Part shown: positions 18,909 to 28,308 of the stretch, in pieces | Position numbering within the stretch: position 1 is the stretch's first letter | Layout of the letters: each line of letters starts with the position of its first letter | Assembly (NCBI GenBank): GCA_021781795.1 | Contig: JAJXWA010000009.1 | Coordinates: forward strand, 1 to 64,000 | DNA: 64,000 nt | Direction: 5' to 3' | Source: Acidobacteriota bacterium | GTDB taxonomy: Bacteria; Acidobacteriota; Terriglobia; Terriglobales; Acidobacteriaceae | The notes under the pieces: generated by a model | What the model saw: the letters and a program-made list of their open reading frames with translations, nothing else | Databases searched by the model: none | What the model was told of the DNA's origin: nothing | Translations under genes and position numbers: made by a program

Positions 18909-19688
18909 TCAATGAACCTGCACTGCCATCTCAAAGGAACGTCGCCAGCGCGGCTCTACCACGGCGTCCGATCGCCGGCGCCCAATCGCGACCACCAGCG
19001 CGACGACATCGCCGCGTTCAAGCCGCAAGAGACGTGCCAGCCTTCTAGGGTCGAACCCCTCCATCGGGCAACTGTCGAGCCCTCGCGCCGTGGCCGCCAG
19101 CAGGATCGTCTGCGCCGCGAATAGTGCGCTTCGTGTCGCCCAATGGCGCAGTCCGTTGGGTCCCACCGGGACCAGCGCAAGAGGGGGACAAATCGTCGTC
19201 AACAGAGAAATAAGCGGTGACCAAAGGAAAAATGGAGCGATGCGCAAGAATCTACTGCGTGTCTTCACCGCTTCAAGGTGATAGCACCTGGATTTCTCGC
19301 TGAGCTCGCGCGTTGATTGGACGTAGGCGCTGAACGCTGATAATGAATCGAGCGCAAACCGGCTGCCAGCCACAAATACCAGCAGTGTGGAGGCCGACCG
19401 GGCTGCGTGTTGATTGCGGCAGGCAGCCGCGCATGCGGCGATGATTGCTGGGTCACGAAGCCAGTGAATCATGTACGGCTGGGAGTTTCCACTAGATGGA
19501 GCCAGCAATGCTTCGTCGATCAGAGCTTCTATAGCGCTATCGGCTATTGGGCTTCCGTCGAAATCCCGGATCGCGCGACGGCTCCGGTTGATCTGCTGAA
19601 AGGTCCACCAGCCCTCGTGCCATTCTTTCGCCGTGCCTGCAGCATCCGTGCCAGAACCGATGGCTTCGTGCTCAGGAATTTTACCCAT
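18909..19688 (-). CDS. Nitroreductase-family FMN oxidoreductase
   Basis: A 259-residue member of the nitroreductase fold, flavin enzymes that reduce nitro or quinone compounds with NAD(P)H. The N-terminal FMN motif is SRRAIRDFDGSPI (about residues 36-48). APSSGNSQPY (about 64-73) is the classic second flavin contact. A central helix-rich insert (LWSPLISLLTTICPPLALVP) and AAQTILLAATARGLDSCPMEGFDP near the end complete the family pattern. The annotated ATG at 19688 lacks a ribosome site and the first 30 residues are poorly conserved, so the true start may be internal. It is divergent from the TetR gene with an operator-like palindrome between them, which suggests control by that repressor. Confidence 0.85.
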   Translation of the reverse strand: MGKIPEHEAIGSGTDAAGTAKEWHEGWWTFQQINRSRRAIRDFDGSPIADSAIEALIDEALLAPSSGNSQPYMIHWLRDPAIIAACAAACRNQHAARSASTLLVFVAGSRFALDSLSAFSAYVQSTRELSEKSRCYHLEAVKTRSRFLRIAPFFLWSPLISLLTTICPPLALVPVGPNGLRHWATRSALFAAQTILLAATARGLDSCPMEGFDPRRLARLLRLERGDVVALVVAIGRRRSDAVVEPRWRRSFEMAVQVH

Positions 19689-19701
19689 GCTCGCAATAAT
19701 G

Positions 19702-19715
19702 TAAGCTTTTGCTTA
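19702..19715. promoter_or_regulatory. Palindromic operator candidate between nitroreductase and tetR genes
   Basis: TAAGC (19702-19706), TTTT, GCTTA (19711-19715): perfect 5-base arms in the 57-base divergent gap. Its position suits a TetR-family operator controlling both directions. Confidence 0.5.
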
Positions 19716-19745
19716 GATTGTCTACTCGCATTCGGGGAGGTGCTG

Positions 19746-20402
19746 ATGCCTGGACAAAAGTCGCTCAAACCTCGTAAAGCGGCGTCCCAGGAGCGCGCCA
19801 GGCAGACGGTCGAAGCGATTCTCGAGGCCGCAGCTTACATTCTTGTCAGAGACGGCTGGGATCGGTTCAACACGAACAGAGTGGCGGAGCGCGCTGGCGT
19901 CAACATCGGGTCGCTTTATCAATACTTCCCAAACAAGGAATCCATCGTGGCTGAGCTCCAGCAGCGCCACATTGAAAAAGGGCGAGGTGCGCATCCTGAC
20001 ATGCTCGTGCAATTGCGCTCACAGCCCAATCTGCGTGCTTCGTTGAAGATTCTGATCGACGGAGCAGTGGCCGAACACCGAGTCAACCCGAAATTGCATC
20101 GAGTCTTTGCCGAGGAACTCCCTCGCGCCTCCCGACGCGTGCACGGAGATAAAGACAAAGAGTTGATCGCGCGTCTTGCGAGCATTTTGGAGCCATATGC
20201 AATTCAAGTGCCCGATCTGGATATCGCGCTATTCCTTTTTCGCGTCATTGGCCACGCCGCCATTCACGAGGCGGCGAGTGAAAGGCCCGATCTGCTCGAA
20301 AACCCGCTCTTCGCCCAGGAACTGATCACTCTCATGGAGCGCTATCTGGTTCGGAACGAACGGCCGAGCAAACCTGCTATTGGAGGATTTGCAAACCGTT
20401 GA
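19746..20402 (+). CDS. TetR/AcrR-family transcriptional repressor
   Basis: A 218-residue regulator. The N-terminal helix-turn-helix is typical: ILEAAAYILVRDGWDRFNTNRVAERAGVN followed by IGSLYQYFPNKESI (about residues 20-65). The rest is an all-helical ligand/dimer domain. ATG 19746 is chosen as start because GGGGAGG (19735-19741) lies just upstream. The open frame continues upstream into the divergent nitroreductase gene but that part is not coding-like. It probably represses itself and the divergent nitroreductase through the palindrome at 19702-19715. The inducer is unknown, possibly a nitroaromatic or quinone. Confidence 0.9.
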   Translation: MPGQKSLKPRKAASQERARQTVEAILEAAAYILVRDGWDRFNTNRVAERAGVNIGSLYQYFPNKESIVAELQQRHIEKGRGAHPDMLVQLRSQPNLRASLKILIDGAVAEHRVNPKLHRVFAEELPRASRRVHGDKDKELIARLASILEPYAIQVPDLDIALFLFRVIGHAAIHEAASERPDLLENPLFAQELITLMERYLVRNERPSKPAIGGFANR

Positions 20403-20590
20403 AGGACACGGAAAGAGAGTAGCCGATCGCGGCTCTTGTGGTGCCGTGCGCTTCCGCGTTGCCCCCCCGAGTGTTCTGACAGCAAGTTACACAGTTGGAG
20501 AGCTTTCCAGGGAAAACTTGGGATAGATCCCCATAAACGGGCTTCAGTCCAGCTATGGTCGATTGAATGAGTGAGTCGGGGGCTGCGCGT

Positions 20591-21538
20591 TCAGACGCCG
20601 AGCAGGGCGGGGCGGGGGAGCCGGGTGGTGTGGTGCGCGGCTTCTTCGTGGGAATGGGTTTCTTCGGCGGAATGTTCGACGGGGACGTTGGCGAGTTCCC
20701 ATGCGGAGCGGTCTTTGAGCAGGCGGGAGACGAGCGCAGTGTGCATGAAGTGGCCGGCGCGCTCGGCGACGACGTGGCCTTCGATGCGGCGGCCGGCGAG
20801 GGCGAGATCGCCGATGAGGTCGAGAACCTTGTGGCGGACGTACTCGTCGCGGAAGCGGAGCGGGCCGTTCTCCGGGCCTTTGGGGCCGAGGATGATGGCG
20901 TTTTCCGTGCTGGCGCCGCGGATGAGGCCCATGTCGCGGAGGCGCTGCTCGTCGGCCTTGTAGCCGAAGGTGCGGGCGGCTGCGATGAGAGCGCCGTAGG
21001 TTTCGGCGGCGAGATCAATGCTGGCTTTCTGCTGGCCGATGGGGGCGGGGAACTCGATGGTGTAGTCGATGCGGTAGCCTTGGCCGGGGTAGACGCCGAT
21101 GAACTTGTTGCCTTCGCGGACTTCGACGGGCTTGAGGACGCGGATGGACTCGCGGCGGCGGCGCTGGGTGCGGATGCCGGTGCGCTGGAAAGCTGCGACG
21201 TAGGGCTGGGCGCTGCCGTCAAGGATGGGCAGCTCGAGGTTGTCGAGCTCGACGATGACGTTGTCCACGCCCATGCCGATGAGGGCGGAGAGCAGGTGCT
21301 CGGTGGTGGAGATGAGCACGCCCTGGCGCATGAGGCTGGTGGCGTAGCTGACCTTGGCGACGTTGCGGCTGATGGCGGGGATCTCGAAGTTGTCGAGGTC
21401 GGTGCGGCGGAAGACGATGCCGGAGCCGGCGGGCGCGGGGAGCAGGCGCATGGTGACGGGCGCGCCGGAGTGCAGACCTACCCCGGTGAACTCGAGGGGC
21501 TCTGCGATGGTTTGCTCCAGGTGGGCGGGTGCAGCCAA
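20591..21538 (-). CDS. lpxC: UDP-3-O-acyl-N-acetylglucosamine deacetylase
   Basis: A zinc deacetylase catalysing the committed step of lipid A synthesis in the cytoplasm. About 315 residues. Family motifs are present: FTGVGLHSG at the start, STTEHLLSAL with the first zinc His, LDGSAQPYV, RDEYVRHKVLDLIGDL with the second zinc His and the zinc Asp, and GHVVAERAGHFMH with the catalytic His. The last 30 residues are a His/Glu-rich tail (VEHSAEETHSHEEAAHH). I choose TTG 21538 as start because AGGAG lies eight bases upstream. An in-frame TTG at 21571 would add 11 residues. Its presence marks a Gram-negative envelope. Neighbours are unrelated and it seems to be a single-gene unit. Confidence 0.93.
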   Translation of the reverse strand: MAAPAHLEQTIAEPLEFTGVGLHSGAPVTMRLLPAPAGSGIVFRRTDLDNFEIPAISRNVAKVSYATSLMRQGVLISTTEHLLSALIGMGVDNVIVELDNLELPILDGSAQPYVAAFQRTGIRTQRRRRESIRVLKPVEVREGNKFIGVYPGQGYRIDYTIEFPAPIGQQKASIDLAAETYGALIAAARTFGYKADEQRLRDMGLIRGASTENAIILGPKGPENGPLRFRDEYVRHKVLDLIGDLALAGRRIEGHVVAERAGHFMHTALVSRLLKDRSAWELANVPVEHSAEETHSHEEAAHHTTRLPRPALLGV

Positions 21539-21823
21539 AAGGACAACTCCTGCTGTGGAAAACGAACGCAATCGTTAGGTTAGACGCGAAGGGGTCACGA
21601 CGTCCTGTGGTAATTTAGCCACACTTTGCATCAAAAATGACTGGATTGTAAGAATTACGCGACGAGGTTTGCTGCTCTATTTAATTTGGAATCAACAGGT
21701 TGCTGGATAGGATCTACTTGGCGGGCTGCGACGCGGCGCGGCGATGGGGTTGCTGGGTCTGGTTCGTGCGGTGAGGGGAGGGCCACGGCCAGGAACGGTG
21801 AAGGGCGCATACAATCAAGGCCT

Positions 21824-22468
21824 GTGCAGCGTGAGATTGCAAACTGGATCTGGACGCGGCGGTGGCACGCGCTGAGTGTCGTGGTGGCGCTGCTGGTGCT
21901 GGCGGAACTGGCGGGTGTGCAGAGCCTGCGCGATCAGGTGGCCGGGATGCGGCCGCCGAACCGATACGAAAACTTCTATAGGTACATGGCGCAGGAGCTG
22001 AATGCGCCGCTGCTTTGCCGGAAGATTCCGTGGTCTGTGCGGGAGGGTGCGGGCATCGATGTCGCAGCTTCGTACGCGCGGTCAGACTGCTTCGAGACAA
22101 TTGCGGGCAACACGGGGAATCCGTGGCTGTGCTGGAGCGTGAAGCGGTTGGGCGCGGTGAGCGTGGTGCGGCGGCAGACTTCGGTATGGTCGTGCGTGTA
22201 CGGGGCGCGGCGGCATGAACATGGCGGCATTGCTGTGCCGCCCGAGGAGCTGGTGCAGTTTTTCTTGCAGATGGGGTACCGCCCGGAAGCGCTGCACCTG
22301 GAGGGCGTGACACCGGCGATCGTGCAGGGGCGGGATTTGCCGCGAGGACAGATTTACGATGCGTACATGCTGTTTCTGCGCGAGCTGGACGGGAGCAAGC
22401 GGGATGCGGCGCACGTGTCAGCGCGGCGGCGGCTGATTGAGCGCGTCGAGGCGCTGCAGGGGGACTGA
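21824..22468 (+). CDS. Hypothetical single-pass membrane protein
   Basis: About 214 residues from GTG 21824; the frame is open further upstream to 21686. There is one clear transmembrane segment near the N-terminus (HALSVVVALLVLAELAG), preceded by WTRRW. The remaining 160 residues would lie outside and include four Cys residues (LLCRK, SDCFE, WLCWS, WSCVY) that might form two disulfides. No known family is recognised. The gene is 30 bases upstream of the M20 peptidase gene on the same strand, so the two may be co-transcribed. The start is uncertain, with only a weak AAGG nearby. Confidence 0.6.
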   Translation: MQREIANWIWTRRWHALSVVVALLVLAELAGVQSLRDQVAGMRPPNRYENFYRYMAQELNAPLLCRKIPWSVREGAGIDVAASYARSDCFETIAGNTGNPWLCWSVKRLGAVSVVRRQTSVWSCVYGARRHEHGGIAVPPEELVQFFLQMGYRPEALHLEGVTPAIVQGRDLPRGQIYDAYMLFLRELDGSKRDAAHVSARRRLIERVEALQGD

Positions 22469-22498
22469 ACTATTCCGGGCTTTTCGAAGGGAATCTGG

Positions 22499-23683
22499 AT
22501 GGCAGAGGGCGTGGAGATGGGTGTGCCGATGCGGGCGCTGCTGGCGGGGGCGCGGCGCAAAGAGACGGAGCTGGTGGTGCGGGTGCGGCGGCTGGTGGAG
22601 GCCGAGTCGCCGTCCGACGACAAGGCGGCAGTGGATGCCTGTGTTGCGCTGGCGGCGGCGGAGTGCCGGACGCTGAGCGGGCGCGTGAAGCTGCACCGGC
22701 AGCGGGCGTTTGGGGATGTGCTGGAGGCGCGATTTGGACCGCGAAGCAAGGCGGGCGCTGAGAAATCGGTGCTGCTGCTGGGGCATCTGGACACGGTGTG
22801 GCCGCTGGGGACGCTGAAGACGATGCCGTGCCGGGTGCGCGATGGGCGGCTGTGGGGTCCGGGAACGCTGGACATGAAGGCGGGCGTGGCGATGGCGCTG
22901 ACGGCGGTGGAGATGCTGACCGAGGCGCAACTGCTGGAGCGCGAGGTGGTGCTGCTGCTGAATAGCGAAGAAGAGGTGGGCAGTCCGGTGTCGCGGCCAA
23001 TTACGGAGCGGCTGGCGCGGGAGTGCGCGGCGGTGTATGTGCTGGAACCGGCGCAGGGACTGGCCTACAAGACGGCCCGCAAGGGCACGGGGAACTGGCG
23101 CATTGATGTGAAGGGCGTGGCGGCACATGCGGGTGTGGATTTTGCGAAGGGCGCGAGCGCGGTGCGCGAACTGGCGCGCGTGGTGGAGACGGTGAGCGGG
23201 TGGACCGACCTGAAGCGCGGGCTGACGGTGAGCGTGGGCGTGGTGGGCGGCGGGACGAAGTCGAATGTGGTGCCCGCGGAGGCGTGGGCCGAGGTGGACG
23301 TGCGGATTGCGCGAAAGGGCGATGGGGCGCGGATGGAGCGGCGGTTTGCGGGGCTGAAGGCGCGGGACAAACGCTGCGGGCTGACGGTGACGGGCGGCAT
23401 CAACCGGCCGCCAATGGAGCGAACGCGGGGGACGGTGAAGCTGTTTGAGCGGGCGCGGGCGCTGGCGGCGGATCTGGGGTTGGCGCTGGAGGAAGCGGCG
23501 ACAGGCGGCGCGTCAGATGGGAATTTCACGTCGGCGATGGGCGTGCCGACGCTGGACGGCATGGGTGCGGTCGGCGAGGGCGCGCACGCGAGCCATGAGC
23601 ATGTGGTGGTGGAGCATCTGGCCACGCGGACGGCGCTGCTGGCGGGGATGCTGGTGGGACGGGGACTTGGGAATAGGGGGTAA
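22499..23683 (+). CDS. M20-family metallopeptidase (carboxypeptidase G2-like)
   Basis: A 394-residue zinc exopeptidase. Metal ligands and catalytic residues are visible: GHLDTVWP (zinc His and catalytic Asp), GPGTLDMKAG (bridging Asp), NSEEEVGS (catalytic Glu pair) and AHASHEHV near the C-terminus (zinc His). A dimerisation domain runs from about 195 to 310 (WRIDVKGVAAHAG...). The closest known type is glutamate carboxypeptidase/CPG2, which removes C-terminal glutamate from folates or peptides. There is no signal peptide, so it is cytoplasmic. It starts at ATG 22499 after GAAGGGA. Substrate is inferred only. Confidence 0.9.
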   Translation: MAEGVEMGVPMRALLAGARRKETELVVRVRRLVEAESPSDDKAAVDACVALAAAECRTLSGRVKLHRQRAFGDVLEARFGPRSKAGAEKSVLLLGHLDTVWPLGTLKTMPCRVRDGRLWGPGTLDMKAGVAMALTAVEMLTEAQLLEREVVLLLNSEEEVGSPVSRPITERLARECAAVYVLEPAQGLAYKTARKGTGNWRIDVKGVAAHAGVDFAKGASAVRELARVVETVSGWTDLKRGLTVSVGVVGGGTKSNVVPAEAWAEVDVRIARKGDGARMERRFAGLKARDKRCGLTVTGGINRPPMERTRGTVKLFERARALAADLGLALEEAATGGASDGNFTSAMGVPTLDGMGAVGEGAHASHEHVVVEHLATRTALLAGMLVGRGLGNRG

Positions 23684-23763
23684 TCCTTGTCGAAGGAAGA
23701 TGACGACGAAGGAGTACTGTTTTTCCTCTACGCTGAGTGTGCGCCGCTACTGAGAGAAGAGGG

Positions 23764-24246
23764 TCATTCTTCCAGGTAATAGGCCATCGTCCAGTTTCCC
23801 GCCATATTCAGGAAGCCTACTTTGACGCGAATTCTGGAAGGGAGAGTCTTTCCGGCGCATGCTGCGCTCTGCTTTGCGTTGTAGGTCAGGAGCAGCGATG
23901 TCTGGTTGGGCTGCTTTACACCGAAATCGTTTAGCTTGAAGCTGCTCACCTTGCAGGTTCTTGTCTCGATCTGTTCGACAAACTGCTTGCCGTTGCTTGC
24001 TCCTGTGAAGCTGCTCACAGTCAGTTTGCCGGCAACGATCTTCTTCGCAGAACGAGCGTCTCCATTCTTGCGAGCCTGCCAGAGCCTAGTCTGTTTCTCG
24101 ATCAGGCTCTTGAGCGTCGGAGCTGGCGTGCTGAGGCGCGTGGCATCGTACCCCTCGATGCCAGCTCTCGCATCGGGTGGGGGATTCTGGGCATATCCTC
24201 CTGCCGTGACGAGGGCGATGAGAGCGAGGCAACAAGTTAATCGCAT
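23764..24246 (-). CDS. Secreted hypothetical protein, possibly NTF2-like
   Basis: A 160-residue protein with a signal peptide (MRLTCCLALIALVTAGGYAQ). The mature part begins with a helix (LKSLIEKQTRLWQARKNGDARSAKKI) and continues in beta-strands (LTVSSFTG, CKVSSFKLNDF, QTSLLLTYNAKQ, RIRVKVGFLNMAGNWTMAYYLEE). That helix-then-sheet layout ending in NW.M.YYLE resembles SnoaL/DUF4440 NTF2-like proteins, but no catalytic motif can be named. Two Cys may pair. It stands alone, convergent with the M20 gene. Fold assignment is tentative. Confidence 0.7.
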   Translation of the reverse strand: MRLTCCLALIALVTAGGYAQNPPPDARAGIEGYDATRLSTPAPTLKSLIEKQTRLWQARKNGDARSAKKIVAGKLTVSSFTGASNGKQFVEQIETRTCKVSSFKLNDFGVKQPNQTSLLLTYNAKQSAACAGKTLPSRIRVKVGFLNMAGNWTMAYYLEE

Positions 24247-24477
24247 GGGACAGCGACCTCGGGACGGGGAGTCAACAGTCGAGCGGGATAAGTATATGCC
24301 TGTGGTTAGGCAGGCAGTGCCTTCAATCTGCAGGCGTTATTGACGCGAGGTAGCCGCCGACGGCGGCCAGGATGGCCGTGGCTAGGCAGAACTGCCTGGC
24401 GACTCGATGGGCGAGCATGAAGTTGGTGGCGGGGTTGACTGCTAGACTCGCGGAAGGAAATTTAATGGAGTGATGGA

Positions 24478-25293
24478 ATGCGAGGAACGGCTTTCATTTT
24501 GTGTTTGATGATGGGCGCGATGATGGCGCAGGCGCAGACGGCGGCGAAGCCGGCGACGGGCGCGAAGACAGGGACAGCGCATACTGCGGCTGCATCGACG
24601 GCGACGAAGCTGCCGCCGGGTGTGCCGGTGGTGCATGCGGTGACGAAGACGGCGTTTGCGCTGCGGTATCAAGACATCAAGATTGGGACGGGCGAGCCGG
24701 CGCAGGCGAACTGGATCTACCGGGTGCATTACACGGGATGGCTGGCGGCGGACGGGCACAAGTTCGACTCGTCGTATGACCATCCGCGGCAGCCGGTGAT
24801 GGGCAAGGATGGCAAGCCGGTGTTGGGCGAAGACGGGAAGCCGAAGCTGGGCGATGCGGAGCCGATTGCGTTTCCGCAGGGATTCGGGCGGGTGATTCCG
24901 GGGTTTGACCAGGGGTTTGAAGGGATGCGCGTGGGCGGCAAGCGGCGGCTGTTCATTCCGTGGCAACTGGCGTATGGCGCGAAGGGACGGCCGGGACCGG
25001 ACGCGGCGCATCCGGGAATTCCACCGAAGGCGGATCTGATTTTTGATGTGGAGCTGGTGGAGCAGAAAGAGATGCAGATGCCGATAGGGCATCCGGGGAT
25101 GATGGGCGGCGGGATGCCGGGCCATCCGGGAGCGCCGATGCCGCCGGGGCATCCGCCGGTGACGCCGGGTCAGCCGGCCGCTGCGACCCAGCCGGGGCAG
25201 CCTGCCGCGCCAGCGCAGCCGGCACAACCAGCGACGACGCCCAAGCCAGCTGAGCCTGCGACGCCGCCGAATCCGGCGCAGCCGCAGCAGTAG
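24478..25293 (+). CDS. Exported FKBP-type peptidyl-prolyl isomerase with Pro/Gln-rich tail
   Basis: A 271-residue protein. A signal peptide (about 1-20) is followed by an Ala/Thr-rich linker and an FKBP domain (about 55-190). Its motifs are WIYRVHYTGWLAADGHKFDSSYD, PIAFPQGFGRVIPGFDQGFEGMRVGGKRRLFIPWQLAYG and PPKADLIFDVELVE. An insert after FDSSYDHP (MGKDGKPVLGEDGKPKLG) is longer than in minimal FKBPs. The last 80 residues are low complexity: Met/His/Gly/Pro repeats, then Pro/Ala/Gln repeats. They may act as a cell-wall linker or bind metal. It likely assists folding of periplasmic proteins. The start is ATG 24478. Confidence 0.88.
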   Translation: MRGTAFILCLMMGAMMAQAQTAAKPATGAKTGTAHTAAASTATKLPPGVPVVHAVTKTAFALRYQDIKIGTGEPAQANWIYRVHYTGWLAADGHKFDSSYDHPRQPVMGKDGKPVLGEDGKPKLGDAEPIAFPQGFGRVIPGFDQGFEGMRVGGKRRLFIPWQLAYGAKGRPGPDAAHPGIPPKADLIFDVELVEQKEMQMPIGHPGMMGGGMPGHPGAPMPPGHPPVTPGQPAAATQPGQPAAPAQPAQPATTPKPAEPATPPNPAQPQQ

Positions 25294-26043
25294 GGCGACG
25301 AGAGAAGCGAAGATCAGCGCCCCGCTCTGGCGGAGGCAATTGCCTGGCGCGGGGTGGGCCGTGGTGTGTGTGCGAGGCAGGTGCGGGTGCGTAACCCTCA
25401 TGTTTGGCAGACGCTGGGAGTGTCGCCGCCGGGTGTGGTCCTCGATTCCCGGCAATTCTTCTCGTCCAGCTTGTGCAGACTGCTCTCGATGAGCGCGTTG
25501 GGCTGGCGGCGTCAGTGGACGATCGAACCGTCCGGATGGACGGACGCTGACCCATGATCTGGAGCGATCCGGCTGCACTAAGAACTTGTTGAAGAACACT
25601 TGCAGGTTTCGAAATTTGGTAAATATCGGGATACCAAAGTCCTCACTGAGGCATTACCGATCGCTCTGCGGGCTTTGTAGAGCTATTCAGTTTTGCAGTC
25701 TAAGTGACGTCCGACGTTTTTCAACCCGTTCTCCATTGTCCGATGTCGGTACAGTTCTGTTGGGCTGTGTGCGGCGGTGCCTTGGCACTACTTCCACCCT
25801 ATCCGATTCCCTGCATAGGGCGATGAGCGAACGTCGATTCCTGAATTGCGTCCGTGACCGCTCCGCGCTGAACGTTGCACTTGGTCCAAGAAGATCCAGA
25901 AACGCACGGGGCATGCCCCTAAATGGTCATTCCAGGAGACGAATAAGTCTGGTAATGTACGGAAGAAAAATTCTCGGGTTCGATTGACATGACCCCAATA
26001 ATTCCAGGCGAACCCGCGGCTGAACGGAAATCCCGAGATTCCT
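25294..26043. other. 750-base non-coding region, one short perfect palindrome
   Basis: No credible gene is seen; open frames on both strands lack ribosome sites and recognisable motifs. A perfect palindrome GGGGCATGCCCC lies at 25908-25919, without a T-run. The base composition is somewhat less G+C-rich than the flanks from about 25580 on. The promoter of the GGDEF-EAL gene should be in the right part. Confidence 0.4.
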
Positions 26044-28308
26044 ATGCCAGCCGACGAGTTGCGGGTAAAGGCAGGACTATCCATGCGTTGCCCCTCTGCC
26101 ATTGCGGACGAGCCGGGTCGGTTGCTCGCCTTGGCCGAATACGGACTGGACGAAGAAAAGGTCCTCCCGGATCTCGAACCTGTCGTGCATATTGCGGCGC
26201 GCATGCTGGACATGCCGGTGGCTGCGGTGAACATGATAGGCAGCGACCATGTGTTCTTCGCCGCGAGCTTGGGCATCGGGGAATGCGATATGCGGCGCGA
26301 TGTTTCTTTTTGCGCGCACGCAATCACGCAGAACGACGTGATGGTGGTGCTGGATGCGACGCTGGATCCGCGCTTTCACGATAATCCTCTGGTGACCGGG
26401 CAGGCGGGAATCCGCTTCTATGCGGGGGTACCGCTGCACTCGCCGTCGGGTCATGCTTTGGGGGCGCTGTGCGTGATTGATTCGCGTCCGCGGTCGGTGT
26501 TTTCGCAGCAGGATGGCCAGCGACTCAAGGACCTGGCGCGACTCGCCAGCGACAAGCTGGAACTGCGCCGGTTGGAGAAGGGACGGCAGGACAACGGGTT
26601 CCGCTTTGAAGATATTGCGCGGACCTCGCCGACATCGATTATCTGCTTCGGGGCCGAGCGGAAGGTCACATTCTGGAATGCGGCGGCGGAAGCGATGTTT
26701 GGCTATGCAGCCAGCGAGGTACTGGGGAGACCGCTGGACGCGCTGCTGCCCATAGACGACGGCCCGCTGATGACAATGATCCATCACCTTGTCCAGACAG
26801 GGGAGCCGACAATCAACGGGAGCGTGTGTGAGACTCTGGCGCTTCGCAAGGACGGCAGTGCGCTGCCGGTCGAAGTTTCTCTGTTCAGCTGGACGCAGGC
26901 AGGGCAGAAGCAGTTCGGTGCCCAGCTGTCGGACATCACGGAGCGGCGGCAACAGGAAGATGAGCTCCACCGGCTGGCGAACTTCGACGCGCTGACCGGA
27001 GCAGCCAACCGCAGCCTGCTTCAGCGGCGGATTACGGCGGAGCTGACCGCGGGCTCGGCGGTTGGTGTGATTGCCATCGACCTGAATAATTTCAAGGACA
27101 TCAACGACACGCTTGGCACCTCGGCGGGAGACCAAGTGCTGTCCACGCTTGCCGGACGCATGCAGCGGTGCATCCGGCCCATCGATACACTGGCGCGGAC
27201 AGGTGGGGACGAATTTGCGGTTCTGCTATCGCAAGTGGGAGATACGCTGCGCTCCTCAGCGGTAGCCGAGTCGTTGATTGCCGCGATTGCTACACCCATT
27301 GAGGTGGAAGACCAAAGGGTCCAACTGGGCGCAAGCTGTGGCATTGCCGTTTCGCCGGCGCATGGCGTGGAAACCGAGGAACTGCTGGGCAACGCGGACC
27401 TGGCGTTGTACCAGGCCAAGACAGAGAGCAAAGGCCGGCCGTTTGTCTTCGTTCCGTCGCTGCGGGTGGAGGCGATCGCGCGGCGCAGCTTCCAGACGGA
27501 GTTGCATCACGCGGTGGAGGCCAGGGAGTTCGAGCTCTACTACCAGCCGCAGGTGAGGGCCAGTGACGGGCTAATCGTTGGCGCCGAAGCGCTGCTGCGC
27601 TGGAATCATCCGCAGCGGGGAGTGCTGACGCCGGGAGCGTTTTTACACGCGATTGAAGGCGGGCCGCAGGCATGTGCAGTGGGGGACTGGGTGCTGGAGA
27701 CGGCCTGCATGCAACTGGCGCAGTGGCGAGCTGGCGAAGCGGCGAGCCTGCGCATTGGAGTGAATCTGTTTAGCGAACAGTTTCATCGCGACGACCTGGA
27801 AGAGCGAGTGGCGCGCACCATCGAGCAGCATCAGCTGCCGCCGGAGGCGCTGGAACTTGAGATCACGGAAAGAATCATCCTCAACGGCGACGACCACACG
27901 CTGAAGCCGCTGGAGAAGCTACGGGCGATGGGTGTCTGCATCGCCTTCGACGACTTCGGCACAGGCTATGCGTCGCTGAGCCTCCTGAAGGATTATCCGC
28001 TCACGCGAATCAAGGTAGACCAAAGCTTCGTCCGGAGCATGTGCACATCGCGGCGGGACGAAGCGACTGTGGCAGCGGCTATCCACCTGGCGCGGATCTA
28101 TGAGCTGGACGTGATCGCGGAGGGCGTGGAGACGTACGAGCAGTTCGATAAGCTGGTAGAGCTGCGCTGCGACGAGGTCCAGGGATACCTGTTCGGCAAG
28201 CCGATGCCGGCGGCCGCGTTCGTCGAAGCCCTGCGCAAGCAGACGACAGCGAGGCTGACCGCTGTTCCCGCGCATGATCCCGCAGCCCGGCGCGGCATCT
28301 ATTTGTAG
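26044..28308 (+). CDS. GAF-PAS-GGDEF-EAL cyclic-di-GMP turnover protein
   Basis: A 754-residue soluble signalling protein. Domains in order: GAF (about 30-185), PAS (about 195-305, ending DITERRQQEDELHRL), GGDEF (about 310-475) and EAL (about 485-740). The cyclase motif GGDEF (387-391) is intact. An RxxD inhibitory site (RPID) lies five residues before it. The phosphodiesterase has EAL (515-517), ELEITE, DDFGTGYASL and EGVET, so both activities look possible. No membrane segment is present, so GAF and PAS probably sense a cytoplasmic ligand. The start may instead be ATG 26083, since neither ATG has a strong ribosome site. It stands alone after a long spacer. Confidence 0.92.
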   Translation: MPADELRVKAGLSMRCPSAIADEPGRLLALAEYGLDEEKVLPDLEPVVHIAARMLDMPVAAVNMIGSDHVFFAASLGIGECDMRRDVSFCAHAITQNDVMVVLDATLDPRFHDNPLVTGQAGIRFYAGVPLHSPSGHALGALCVIDSRPRSVFSQQDGQRLKDLARLASDKLELRRLEKGRQDNGFRFEDIARTSPTSIICFGAERKVTFWNAAAEAMFGYAASEVLGRPLDALLPIDDGPLMTMIHHLVQTGEPTINGSVCETLALRKDGSALPVEVSLFSWTQAGQKQFGAQLSDITERRQQEDELHRLANFDALTGAANRSLLQRRITAELTAGSAVGVIAIDLNNFKDINDTLGTSAGDQVLSTLAGRMQRCIRPIDTLARTGGDEFAVLLSQVGDTLRSSAVAESLIAAIATPIEVEDQRVQLGASCGIAVSPAHGVETEELLGNADLALYQAKTESKGRPFVFVPSLRVEAIARRSFQTELHHAVEAREFELYYQPQVRASDGLIVGAEALLRWNHPQRGVLTPGAFLHAIEGGPQACAVGDWVLETACMQLAQWRAGEAASLRIGVNLFSEQFHRDDLEERVARTIEQHQLPPEALELEITERIILNGDDHTLKPLEKLRAMGVCIAFDDFGTGYASLSLLKDYPLTRIKVDQSFVRSMCTSRRDEATVAAAIHLARIYELDVIAEGVETYEQFDKLVELRCDEVQGYLFGKPMPAAAFVEALRKQTTARLTAVPAHDPAARRGIYL

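Noticed and set aside
20567..21583. Plus-strand open frame of 338 residues
   Set aside because: Antisense to lpxC; composition is Gly/Ala/Asp/Val only.
24442..25599. Minus-strand open frame of 385 residues opposite the FKBP gene
   Set aside because: Arg/His/Pro-rich shadow; the FKBP frame has clear motifs and a start.
25586..25987. Plus-strand open frame of 133 residues in the spacer before the GGDEF-EAL gene
   Set aside because: Arg/Ser/Cys-rich translation, no ribosome site and no family; more likely spacer.
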